Assembly (NCBI GenBank): GCA_958428235.1
Contig: CAUAFG010000028.1
Span: 1 to 23,718, forward strand
Direction of reading: 5' to 3'
Length of the DNA stretch: 23,718 nt
DNA from: Faeciplasma sp900553675
GTDB taxonomy: Bacteria > Bacillota > Clostridia > Oscillospirales > Ruminococcaceae
A program made the translations under genes and the position numbers. The notes beneath the pieces are model-generated. The model made no database searches and had not been told where the DNA came from. It worked only from the letters and a program-made list of their open reading frames with translations. This document shows, piece by piece, positions 7,226-13,384 of this stretch; the stretch's first letter is position 1, and the number at the start of each line of letters is the position of its first letter.

Positions 7226-7257
7226 ATGCGTCAAAAATTCGTATTTATACCTTTTCA
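7226..7257 (-). repeat. 32-bp direct repeat, distal copy (possible operator)
   Basis: Second copy of the 32-bp repeat at 7153-7184, offset by 73 bp (about seven helical turns) and located 6 bp upstream of the -35 box. The pair brackets the promoter, a layout expected for repression by looping or cooperative binding. Confidence 0.7.
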
Positions 7258-7275
7258 GCGGATGCTACACCAAAA

Positions 7276-7303
7276 GGACAGGCAAAACAGCCTGCCCCTT
7301 TTT
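7276..7303. terminator. Possible bidirectional terminator between divergent units
   Basis: GGACAGGC (7276-7283) pairs with GCCTGCCC (7290-7297) with one mismatch and a 6-nt loop. CTTTTTC follows on the plus strand, and TTTTG follows on the minus strand. It would separate the DUF3990 side from the ATPase side. Confidence 0.5.
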
Positions 7304-7384
7304 CTATCGGAACAATACCGAAAAACGCGGCGGTATAGTTCCGAACATTGTTCCGCATATAGTTCCGCGAATTGTTCCGATAGA
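7304..7384. repeat. 12-bp-period GTTCCG repeat with hairpin
   Basis: Four head-to-tail 12-bp units at 7337-7384: AGTTCCGAACAT, TGTTCCGCATAT, AGTTCCGCGAAT, TGTTCCGATAGA. An inverse copy (CGGAACAATACCG, 7308-7320) pairs with CGGTATAGTTCCG (7331-7343) with one mismatch over 13 bp and a 10-nt loop. CTATCGGAACAAT (7304-7316) is also the exact inverse of 7371-7383, so two alternative stems compete. Another CGGAAC is at 7430-7435. It could be a regulator-binding array or a folded RNA leader. It occupies most of the gap between the ATPase gene and the DUF3990 gene. Confidence 0.7.
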
Positions 7385-7411
7385 ACTTCAAAAAACCTTA
7401 TTTTACGCCGT

Positions 7412-7426
7412 AGTAGGCAAAGAAAA
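7412..7426. repeat. 15-bp direct repeat, copy 2
   Basis: Exact second copy of AGTAGGCAAAGAAAA from 5808-5822, right of the ATPase gene, its promoter and the GTTCCG array. Confidence 0.4.
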
Positions 7427-7495
7427 AGACGGAACATTTTTCACGTCCACAGAAAAATATCTGACAAAATCATGCAACAAATACCGCAAGTAGCA

Positions 7496-7524
7496 TTGAC
7501 ATTTGATATGACATCTGGTATAAT
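7496..7524 (+). promoter_or_regulatory. Perfect-consensus promoter of the DUF3990-hsd operon
   Basis: TTGACA (7496-7501), 17-bp spacer, TGG TATAAT (-10 at 7519-7524): consensus in both boxes plus an extended -10. TTTGATAT occurs directly after the -35 (7502-7509) and again after the -10 (7528-7535), spaced 26 bp, and could be operator half-sites for the HTH of the downstream gene. Confidence 0.88.
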
Positions 7525-7562
7525 AACTTTGATATAATTTGTTATATTGGCCGGAGGTATCA

Positions 7563-8426
7563 ATGCGGAAACTGATTAAAAGCATAAGAGAATACTTGGA
7601 GCTGAGCCAAACCGAATTTGCGGATAAAATCGGTGTCACATTTGCAACCGTCAACCGTTGGGAAAACGGTCGTGCGATTCCGACCAAATTGGCACAGTCC
7701 ACCCTTTATGAATACTGCAAGGAGCATGGCGTTCCCGTTTATCAGATGATTCTTGAAAAAATCAAAGCAGATGCCGATGCAGTCTCCCTCGATGGAGACA
7801 GAATACTGCTTTACCATGGTTCAAAGTCCGGTATCGTCGGCGAGATTGCTCCGAAGAGTCGTGAAATGTGTGATTTCGGTAAGGGCTTTTATATGGGTAC
7901 CGACCCGGGTCAGCCGCTGACGCTGATCTGCGATTTTGAAAAATCCAAATTCTATGTTGTCTCCGTCGATATGAAAAACCTTGACACGATCGAAATCAAA
8001 GCCGATCTTGACTGGGCAATGCTCGTTGCCTATCACCGCGGCAGAATGGAACAGATCAAAGATACGGCGCTTTATGATAAATACAGCAGGATCGACGCAG
8101 GAAAAGATATTGTTATCGGCAGCATCGCAAACGACAGGATGTTCTATGTCCTCGACAATTTCTTTACCGGCGTGATTACAGACATGGCGCTTGTGAACAG
8201 CCTGTCCGCGCTCAAACTCGGCAAGCAATATGTCGCCACCACCGAAAAGGCGTGCACTGCTGTACGCATTGAAAAAGAGATACCGCTTTCTCTGTTGGAA
8301 CGCAGATTTTTACAGGATGAGAGTGACGCGAACCGTCAGAAGGGCGTTTCACTTGCCAATGACATTTGCAAAAACTATCGCCGCGACGGCAAATTTTTTG
8401 ACGAAATTCTCGACGCAGCCAAGTAA
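7563..8426 (+). CDS. HTH-DUF3990 fusion protein (putative ADP-ribosyltransferase-like toxin)
   Basis: A 287-residue fusion. Residues 1-65 are an HTH_3 DNA-binding domain (LSQTEFADKIGVTFATVNRW). Residues about 79-230 are a DUF3990 domain, with LLYHGS at 82-87 and DFGKGFYMGTD from D104, the two signature motifs of this ADP-ribosyltransferase-like family. That family includes proteins seen as toxins in toxin-antitoxin-like pairs. The ATG at 7563 follows GGAGG at 7553-7557; the frame's earlier start lacks a site and overlaps the leader. A perfect promoter lies upstream and probable half-sites suggest that the protein represses its own operon. The 142-residue partner starts 11 bp after the stop. 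Family call sound; enzymatic activity and toxicity are inferred. Confidence 0.82.
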   Translation: MRKLIKSIREYLELSQTEFADKIGVTFATVNRWENGRAIPTKLAQSTLYEYCKEHGVPVYQMILEKIKADADAVSLDGDRILLYHGSKSGIVGEIAPKSREMCDFGKGFYMGTDPGQPLTLICDFEKSKFYVVSVDMKNLDTIEIKADLDWAMLVAYHRGRMEQIKDTALYDKYSRIDAGKDIVIGSIANDRMFYVLDNFFTGVITDMALVNSLSALKLGKQYVATTEKACTAVRIEKEIPLSLLERRFLQDESDANRQKGVSLANDICKNYRRDGKFFDEILDAAK

Positions 8427-8437
8427 AGGAGGAAACC

Positions 8438-8866
8438 ATGGACGGCATTCAATTCAAACTGTGCGACATTCAGGGCAGGCTTTTTGAACTGTCCGGCACA
8501 AAAGGATATGACAGCGCGACCTTCATCAAAGCGTTTATGACCTCCGAAACCGCCAAAGGGCTGGATTCAAAGTATAACCGCCTGCAATGGGCAGGCGAGG
8601 AGTACCTTCTTGCAGAGGTGATCGATTCCGCCAAGTTGACACCCGGCGGGAAAATCTATGATAAAGAAACGCTGTTCTGGAGCGGATACCTTTATCGCTT
8701 CTGGCATTTCGCCACGGGCGAGGACAGCCGTGAAATCTATAAGCAAGCCCCTGCCGAAACCATGAACCGCAACTGGCTCATCTTTCATACCCTCGCCCCG
8801 GAAGTGGCAATCGAGGATCTGAAAGAGATTCATAGGCAGAGGAACGAGAAAACGGATTCGGAATGA
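8438..8866 (+). CDS. Conserved partner of the DUF3990 protein (possible antitoxin)
   Basis: A 142-residue soluble, mixed alpha/beta protein, preceded by AAAGGAGG and starting 11 bp after the DUF3990 stop. I recognise the overall pattern (CDIQGRLFEL, QWAGEEYLLAEV, LFWSGYLYRFWHF, TMNRNWLIFHTLAPE, AIEDLKEI) as a conserved unnamed family that I recall beside DUF3990 genes in Clostridia, but no function is established. The tight spacing and shared promoter fit an antitoxin or modulator of its neighbour. It lies 39 bp before hsdM with no terminator between, so it is probably co-transcribed with the restriction system. Confidence 0.75.
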   Translation: MDGIQFKLCDIQGRLFELSGTKGYDSATFIKAFMTSETAKGLDSKYNRLQWAGEEYLLAEVIDSAKLTPGGKIYDKETLFWSGYLYRFWHFATGEDSREIYKQAPAETMNRNWLIFHTLAPEVAIEDLKEIHRQRNEKTDSE

Positions 8867-8905
8867 ATATGCTTTACGACAAAACAAATTGATAGGAGAA
8901 AAACA

Positions 8906-10408
8906 ATGGCTGAAAAAACAACCGCCGACATCGGCTTTGAAAAACAGATATGGGACGCCGCGTGCGTGCTGCGCGGGAATATGGACGCCTCGGAATACAA
9001 AAATGTGGTGCTGGGGCTGATTTTCTTAAAATACATCTCCGACCGCTTCGAGGAAAAGCACCGCGAACTGGTCGCGGAAGGCGACGGCTTTGAGGAGGAT
9101 ATCGACGAGTACACCTCCGAGGGGATTTTCTTTGTGCCGCAAGGCGCGCGGTGGGGTGACATTGCCGCCAAGGCGCACACGCCGGAGATCGGCACGGCGA
9201 TTGACGAGGCAATGCGTGCTATCGAGAAGGACAACAAGCGCCTGAAGGACATTCTGCCGAAAAACTTTGCCCGTCCGGAACTTGACAAGCGGCGGCTGGG
9301 TGAGGTGGTCGATCTATTCACCAACATCCGCATGATCGAGCACGGGGACGAAAAAGACATTCTCGGCAGAACCTACGAATACTGCCTTTCCAAATTTGCC
9401 GAGCAGGAGGGCAAGCTGGCGGGCGAATTCTACACGCCGTCCTGCGTGGTTCGCACGTTGGTAGAAGTTTTGCAACCCTATCACGGGCGTGTGTATGACC
9501 CCTGCTGCGGGAGCGGCGGAATGTTTGTGCAGTCGGCGAAATTTGTCGAAAGCCACAGCGGAAATATCAACGACATTTCGGTCTACGGGCAGGATTCCAA
9601 CCCGACCACATGGAAGATGGCGCAGATGAATCTTGCCATTCGCGGTATTGACGCCGACCTTGGCAAATTCAACGCCGATACCTTCTTCAATGACTGCCAC
9701 CCGACCCTGCGCGCGGATTTCATCATGGCAAACCCGCCGTTCAATCTCTCGGACTGGGGCGCGGACAAACTGGCGGACGACGTGCGGTGGCAGTACGGAA
9801 TGCCGCCGTCCGGCAACGCCAACTTTGCATGGCTTCAGCACATGATTTACCACCTTGCGCCGAACGGGCGCATCGGCATGGTGCTGGCGAACGGCTCGCT
9901 GTCCTCACAGTCAGGCGGTGAAGGTGAAATCCGCAAAAATATCATCAACGCAGATTTGGTGGACTGCATCGTTGCCATGCCGACTCAGTTGTTCTATACC
10001 ACGCAGATTCCGGTCTCGCTGTGGTTCCTATCCAAGAACAAGAAGCAGAAGGGCAAAACGCTGTTTATCGACGCGCGCAAGCTCGGCACGATGGTCTCGC
10101 GAAAGAACCGCGAGCTGACCGACGCGGACATCCGGAAGATCGCCGACACCTACAACGCCTTTGCGGACGGCACGCTGACCGACCAAAAGGGCTTTTGCGC
10201 CGTGGCGACCACGGAGGACATCGCAAAGCAGGACTACATTCTCACCCCGGGGCGATATGTCGGCATTGAGGAGCAGGCAGACGACGGCGAACCGTTCGAT
10301 GACAAAATGAAGCGCCTGACCGGAGAGCTTGCCGGGCTGTTTGAGAAGTCGCACGAGTTGGAAAAGGAGATACGCGAGAAACTGGGGGCGATTGGATATG
10401 AAATCTGA
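8906..10408 (+). CDS. hsdM: Type I restriction-modification system methyltransferase subunit HsdM
   Basis: The N6-adenine DNA methyltransferase subunit (500 residues, normal family length). It acts with HsdS to methylate the recognition site and with HsdR in the restriction complex. An N-terminal helical HsdM_N domain (about 8-150) precedes the catalytic domain, which has the SAM-binding motif DPCCGSGGMF at about residue 199 and the catalytic NPPF at about residue 277. GEFYTP and the C-terminal helical tail fit the family. AGGAG lies upstream of the ATG at 8906. The 3' end overlaps the half-length hsdS gene by 11 bp. Its GC content is visibly higher than that of the genes that follow. Confidence 0.96.
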   Translation: MAEKTTADIGFEKQIWDAACVLRGNMDASEYKNVVLGLIFLKYISDRFEEKHRELVAEGDGFEEDIDEYTSEGIFFVPQGARWGDIAAKAHTPEIGTAIDEAMRAIEKDNKRLKDILPKNFARPELDKRRLGEVVDLFTNIRMIEHGDEKDILGRTYEYCLSKFAEQEGKLAGEFYTPSCVVRTLVEVLQPYHGRVYDPCCGSGGMFVQSAKFVESHSGNINDISVYGQDSNPTTWKMAQMNLAIRGIDADLGKFNADTFFNDCHPTLRADFIMANPPFNLSDWGADKLADDVRWQYGMPPSGNANFAWLQHMIYHLAPNGRIGMVLANGSLSSQSGGEGEIRKNIINADLVDCIVAMPTQLFYTTQIPVSLWFLSKNKKQKGKTLFIDARKLGTMVSRKNRELTDADIRKIADTYNAFADGTLTDQKGFCAVATTEDIAKQDYILTPGRYVGIEEQADDGEPFDDKMKRLTGELAGLFEKSHELEKEIREKLGAIGYEI

Positions 10409-10937
10409 TTGGCAAGTGAAAAAATTAAGTGACCTTGTAGAGTTCAATCCCATAGAACGGCTTCCCAAGGGTGCTATCGCAAAAAAAATATCCATGGATA
10501 TGCTTCAACCGTATACAAAAGATGTTTTTCAGTATGAATTACAGCCTTATACTGGTGGAGCAAAATTTCGCAATGGCGATACAATCATGGCAAGGATTAC
10601 GCCGTGCTTGGAAAATGGGAAAGCATCTAAAGTCAATATTTTGACTCAAGGCGAAGTTGGATTTGGTTCCACGGAATATATAGTGTTGCGAGCCATTCCT
10701 AATGTTAGCGATCCCGATTTTATTTATTATTTAACCATAAGCGATTTTGTTAGAGCACCTGCAATAAAGTCAATGGTAGGATCGTCAGGGAGACAGAGAG
10801 TACAGCAAAATGTTCTTGAAACTTTGAAATTGCCCCTCCCGCCTTATGACGAACAAAAGAAAATCGCCGCTATTCTTTCCGCACTGGACGAAAAAATCGC
10901 AACAAATCGGGCGATAAACGATAATTTAGCGGCTTAG
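10398..10937 (+). CDS. hsdS: HsdS specificity subunit, half-length form (one target-recognition domain)
   Basis: A 179-residue protein with one target-recognition domain (about 1-145) and one conserved helical spacer (EQKKIAAILSALDEKIATNR), ending INDNLAA-stop. Full HsdS proteins are about 390-400 residues with two such halves. The ATG at 10398 lies inside the end of hsdM (11-bp overlap), so translation is coupled. The stop TAG at 10935-10937 sits inside a 38-bp inverted repeat. Inversion of 10915-11589 at the 14-bp sites would replace the terminal AA-stop by the silent cassette in frame, giving a protein of about 390 residues. In the present orientation it may act as a half-subunit, possibly as a dimer, or be inert. 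Confidence 0.88.
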   Translation: MKSDWQVKKLSDLVEFNPIERLPKGAIAKKISMDMLQPYTKDVFQYELQPYTGGAKFRNGDTIMARITPCLENGKASKVNILTQGEVGFGSTEYIVLRAIPNVSDPDFIYYLTISDFVRAPAIKSMVGSSGRQRVQQNVLETLKLPLPPYDEQKKIAAILSALDEKIATNRAINDNLAA

Positions 10938-10951
10938 AGTTGGACGGCGGA
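10914..10951 (+). repeat. 38-bp inverted repeat, left copy (contains recombination site A)
   Basis: Exact inverse of 14561-14598; similarity continues with about four mismatches to about 10981. It holds the 14-bp site A and the stop codons of both the half-length hsdS (plus) and the silent cassette (minus), which therefore end tail-to-tail and overlap by two bases. Confidence 0.92.
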
Positions 10952-11589
10952 AACATCAATCTCGCCGGACATCAGCTTTGGTAGTAGTTCATCCCTAAGT
11001 GTAGCCAGCTTACGAGACTCAATCCGGTTCGAGATTATCAGCTCAAAAATAGGCTGCATGATAGAGTTGAAGCTTGTATAGTCTTCTTCGCAAGGAATTA
11101 AGACCTCTGCTTTGGCAAGTTCCTCACGTTTGATGTGCCCCATTGTTGTTGCCTTATCAGCAGCGATTGCAATAAAACGGGCAAGGTGGTGAGCCGTCCA
11201 CAGGTAGTAAAACCACTTGTCATAGACGTCTGATGTAACCTTGAAAAGGTGCTGATTCAATCCGCAAGTTCCCCCGCACCATATATCAACAAGTAGACTT
11301 CCGGACCAAGAGAAGATGACATCGCCATTGTGAATGATGTATTCAGGCTTGATACTCAAGGAGCAGAGTTCACTGCTATCATCACATGAACCTTGGCGGA
11401 GTTCCTTAATCTTCAATACTGGAAGACCTATTTCATGCCCTTGAGGACGGAACTTCTGCATGGCAAGTCCATTCAAGTAATTGGCGATGTCTAAGAGATT
11501 GCCTTTTCTCCATCCAGCAGGGATGGCATCAATATTGATAAAATGGTTGTCAAAGATAGCTTTGGCTTGAGCGTATAAATTATCGTTTA
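10934..11589 (-). pseudogene. Silent hsdS cassette (C-terminal target-recognition half)
   Basis: On the minus strand the frame runs from recombination site B (N-D-N-L-Y-A-Q-A-K-A-I-F) through a second-half target-recognition domain (about 30-180) to RDELLPKLMSGEIDVSAVQL-stop, the same C-terminus as the full-length hsdS at 13385. There is no ATG with a ribosome binding site at its head; the first candidate start, a TTG at 11476, is internal to the domain. It is a stored, unexpressed cassette (about 213 residues downstream of the site), in frame with the half-length hsdS after A-B inversion. Confidence 0.85.
11576..11589 (-). repeat. Recombination site B
   Basis: TAAACGATAATTTA on the minus strand, at the head of the silent hsdS cassette and 32 bp before the TIR gene. 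Identical to sites A, C and D. Confidence 0.85.
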
Positions 11590-11620
11590 ATTCAATAAAA
11601 AACTTTAGGAGGTAAATAAA

Positions 11621-12295
11621 ATGGCAGTTAATTTAACATTGGAACAGGTAAAAGGGCTTCTGAAAAAATCAAATCTAGTTATTGTTGATGAAAAAAGATC
11701 TGGGAATAATCTTGGAACCGTTTTGAAACTTGCAAATGGTTGCATTATAAATTGTTGGGATAAAGGAACGGTAAATTGTCAAGGAAAAAACGCGGAGCAA
11801 ATTGTAGCAATATTATCCGAAGCCCCCACTTCACCAATTCAAAATCGGAAAGTGTTTGTTGTTTATGGTCATGACAATAATGCCCGTACACAACTTGAGG
11901 CAATGCTTAGAAGATGGGATTTGGAGCCTATGATCTTAGATCAGCTTATTTCTTCAGGGCAAACGATTATCGAAAAACTTGAAGAATATACCCAGCAAGC
12001 GAACTTTGGAATTGTCTTGGCAACTCCTGATGATATTGGGTATCCCAAAAATGACGAAACGAAAAAGCAATACCGTGTTAGACAAAATGTCGTATTGGAA
12101 CTTGGAATGCTCCTTTCGAGAATTGGACGCGAGAAAGTCGCCATTCTTCTTTCTCAATCGGAAGAAATGGAAAAACCGTCTGATATAGATGGACTGATTT
12201 ATATCCCTTTCAAAGACAATGTTGAGGAAACCAAATTATCTTTGGCAAAAGAGATGCAGAATAATGGATACACATTGGATATAGCCAAGCTTTAA
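11621..12295 (+). CDS. TIR-domain protein (CAP12/Pycsar-type predicted nucleotide-binding family)
   Basis: A 224-residue protein. Residues 77-215 match the TIR-like family (PF10137 type) of CAP12 and Pycsar effectors: KVFVVYGHDNNAR (77-89), SSGQTIIEKL (111-120), FGIVLATPDD, and NVVLELGMLLSRIGREKVAI with E160 at the usual catalytic glutamate position. Related TIRs cleave NAD+ during antiviral defence. The first 70 residues form a small separate domain that I cannot name; no STING or cyclic-nucleotide sensor domain and no cyclase gene are visible. AGGAGG lies at 11607-11612. It sits inside the invertible segment, between the silent hsdS cassette and the recombinase, so it may be a defence backup linked to the restriction system. 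Function inferred. Confidence 0.8.
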   Translation: MAVNLTLEQVKGLLKKSNLVIVDEKRSGNNLGTVLKLANGCIINCWDKGTVNCQGKNAEQIVAILSEAPTSPIQNRKVFVVYGHDNNARTQLEAMLRRWDLEPMILDQLISSGQTIIEKLEEYTQQANFGIVLATPDDIGYPKNDETKKQYRVRQNVVLELGMLLSRIGREKVAILLSQSEEMEKPSDIDGLIYIPFKDNVEETKLSLAKEMQNNGYTLDIAKL

Positions 12296-12353
12296 AACCA
12301 CTAAATTATAACTCTCACCAGTGGCGGGAGATAAAACACAGAACAGCCACTGA

Positions 12354-12393
12354 ATGTCGTGCTCTGAACATTTAAGACAAGGAGAAACGACAT
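12354..12393 (+). promoter_or_regulatory. Hairpin covering the recombinase ribosome binding site and start codon
   Basis: ATGTCGT (12354-12360) pairs with ACGACAT (12387-12393). The loop holds the AAGGAG site and the stem's right arm covers the first two bases of the ATG at 12392. An upstream hairpin, CAGTGGC (12319-12325) / GCCACTG (12346-12352), precedes it. This could keep recombinase synthesis low. Short stem, so tentative. Confidence 0.4.
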
Positions 12394-13372
12394 GAAAGAA
12401 GAAGTAAAATCCGAGATATTGCGGCGAATGTTGCCATATCTCAACAATGAGCAATTGTCTGCGCTTGAAAATGCCATAGATGGTGCGCTCAAAAATGCAG
12501 ATGTCATTGAGACACCTGATAAGCCACAGGAGGAAGACCATTCGCTGGATTCTTTCCTCACAGCAAAACGCATCGAAGGGTGCTCTGAAAAAACATTGCG
12601 CTATTATCGGGATACCATTGCAGCCATGATTACTGTGATCGGGAAACAACCGAAACAGATCATGACAGAAGATTTGCGTCTGTATCTGACGGCTTATCAG
12701 ATCGAACGACGATCCAGTAAGGTTACAATAGACAACATCCGCCGCATTCTGTCAAGCTTCTTCTCGTGGTTGGAGGATGAAGATTTTATCGTAAAAAGCC
12801 CTGTTCGTCGGATTCATAAGGTGAAAACTGCGAAAATCATCAAAGATACCTACACGGATGAAGCGTTGGAACTGATGCGTGACAATTGTGGAAACCCGCG
12901 CGATCTTGCTATGATTGATCTTTTGGCGTCTTCCGGTATGCGTGTCGGAGAAATGGTCGCTCTCAACCGAGATGATATTAACTTCAACGAACGCGAATGC
13001 GTGGTATTTGGCAAAGGCAATAAGGAACGGTTGGTTTACTTTGACGCACGGACAAAAATACACTTGCAAAACTACCTTGACAGCCGGTCAGACACAAGTC
13101 CTGCACTGTTTGTTTCATTGAAAGCGCCGTATGAGCGGCTGAAAATCGGCGGTGTGGAAGTACGGCTACGGGAACTTGGAAAGAGGTTGAATCTACCAAA
13201 AGTCCATCCGCACAAATTCCGCCGAACACTGGCGACCTCCGCAATAGATAAAGGAATGCCCATAGAGCAAGTCCAGCAGCTCTTAGGGCATCAGAAAATC
13301 GACACCACCATGCACTATGCCATGGTGAAGCAACAGAACGTGAAGCTGGCACACAGAAAATACATTGGATAA
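12392..13372 (+). CDS. Tyrosine recombinase, putative hsdS invertase
   Basis: A 326-residue XerC/D-type site-specific recombinase, cytoplasmic. The SAM-like core-binding domain covers about 48-140. The catalytic domain has R184 (SSGMRVGEM), K208 (FGKGNKERLV), H274 and R277 (HPHKFRRTLAT), H300 (LLGH) and nucleophile Y309 (TTMHYAMV): the complete active-site set. An extra N-terminal helical region (1-45) precedes it. Comparable recombinases next to type I specificity genes (PsrA/CreX in streptococci) invert hsdS segments. Here the four 14-bp sites around it are the obvious substrates. AAGGAG precedes the ATG, within a possible hairpin. hsdS follows after 12 bp. Confidence 0.93.
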   Translation: MKEEVKSEILRRMLPYLNNEQLSALENAIDGALKNADVIETPDKPQEEDHSLDSFLTAKRIEGCSEKTLRYYRDTIAAMITVIGKQPKQIMTEDLRLYLTAYQIERRSSKVTIDNIRRILSSFFSWLEDEDFIVKSPVRRIHKVKTAKIIKDTYTDEALELMRDNCGNPRDLAMIDLLASSGMRVGEMVALNRDDINFNERECVVFGKGNKERLVYFDARTKIHLQNYLDSRSDTSPALFVSLKAPYERLKIGGVEVRLRELGKRLNLPKVHPHKFRRTLATSAIDKGMPIEQVQQLLGHQKIDTTMHYAMVKQQNVKLAHRKYIG

Positions 13373-13384
13373 AGGAGATTTTGA

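Noticed and set aside
7337..7384. CRISPR array
   Set aside because: Units of 12 bp are contiguous with no spacers of normal length and no cas genes are present.
7226..7537. Plus-strand frames with repeated I-V-P or S-S-x-x-C-S peptides across the GTTCCG array
   Set aside because: The peptide repeats are only the translation of the 12-bp DNA repeat; no ribosome binding site, and they run over promoters and the operator-like repeat.
11621..12295. Complete CBASS or Pycsar system
   Set aside because: Only a TIR-like effector is visible; no nucleotidyl cyclase or cyclic-nucleotide sensor domain is found in the window. The polymerase-like genes are not adjacent and do not resemble CD-NTases.
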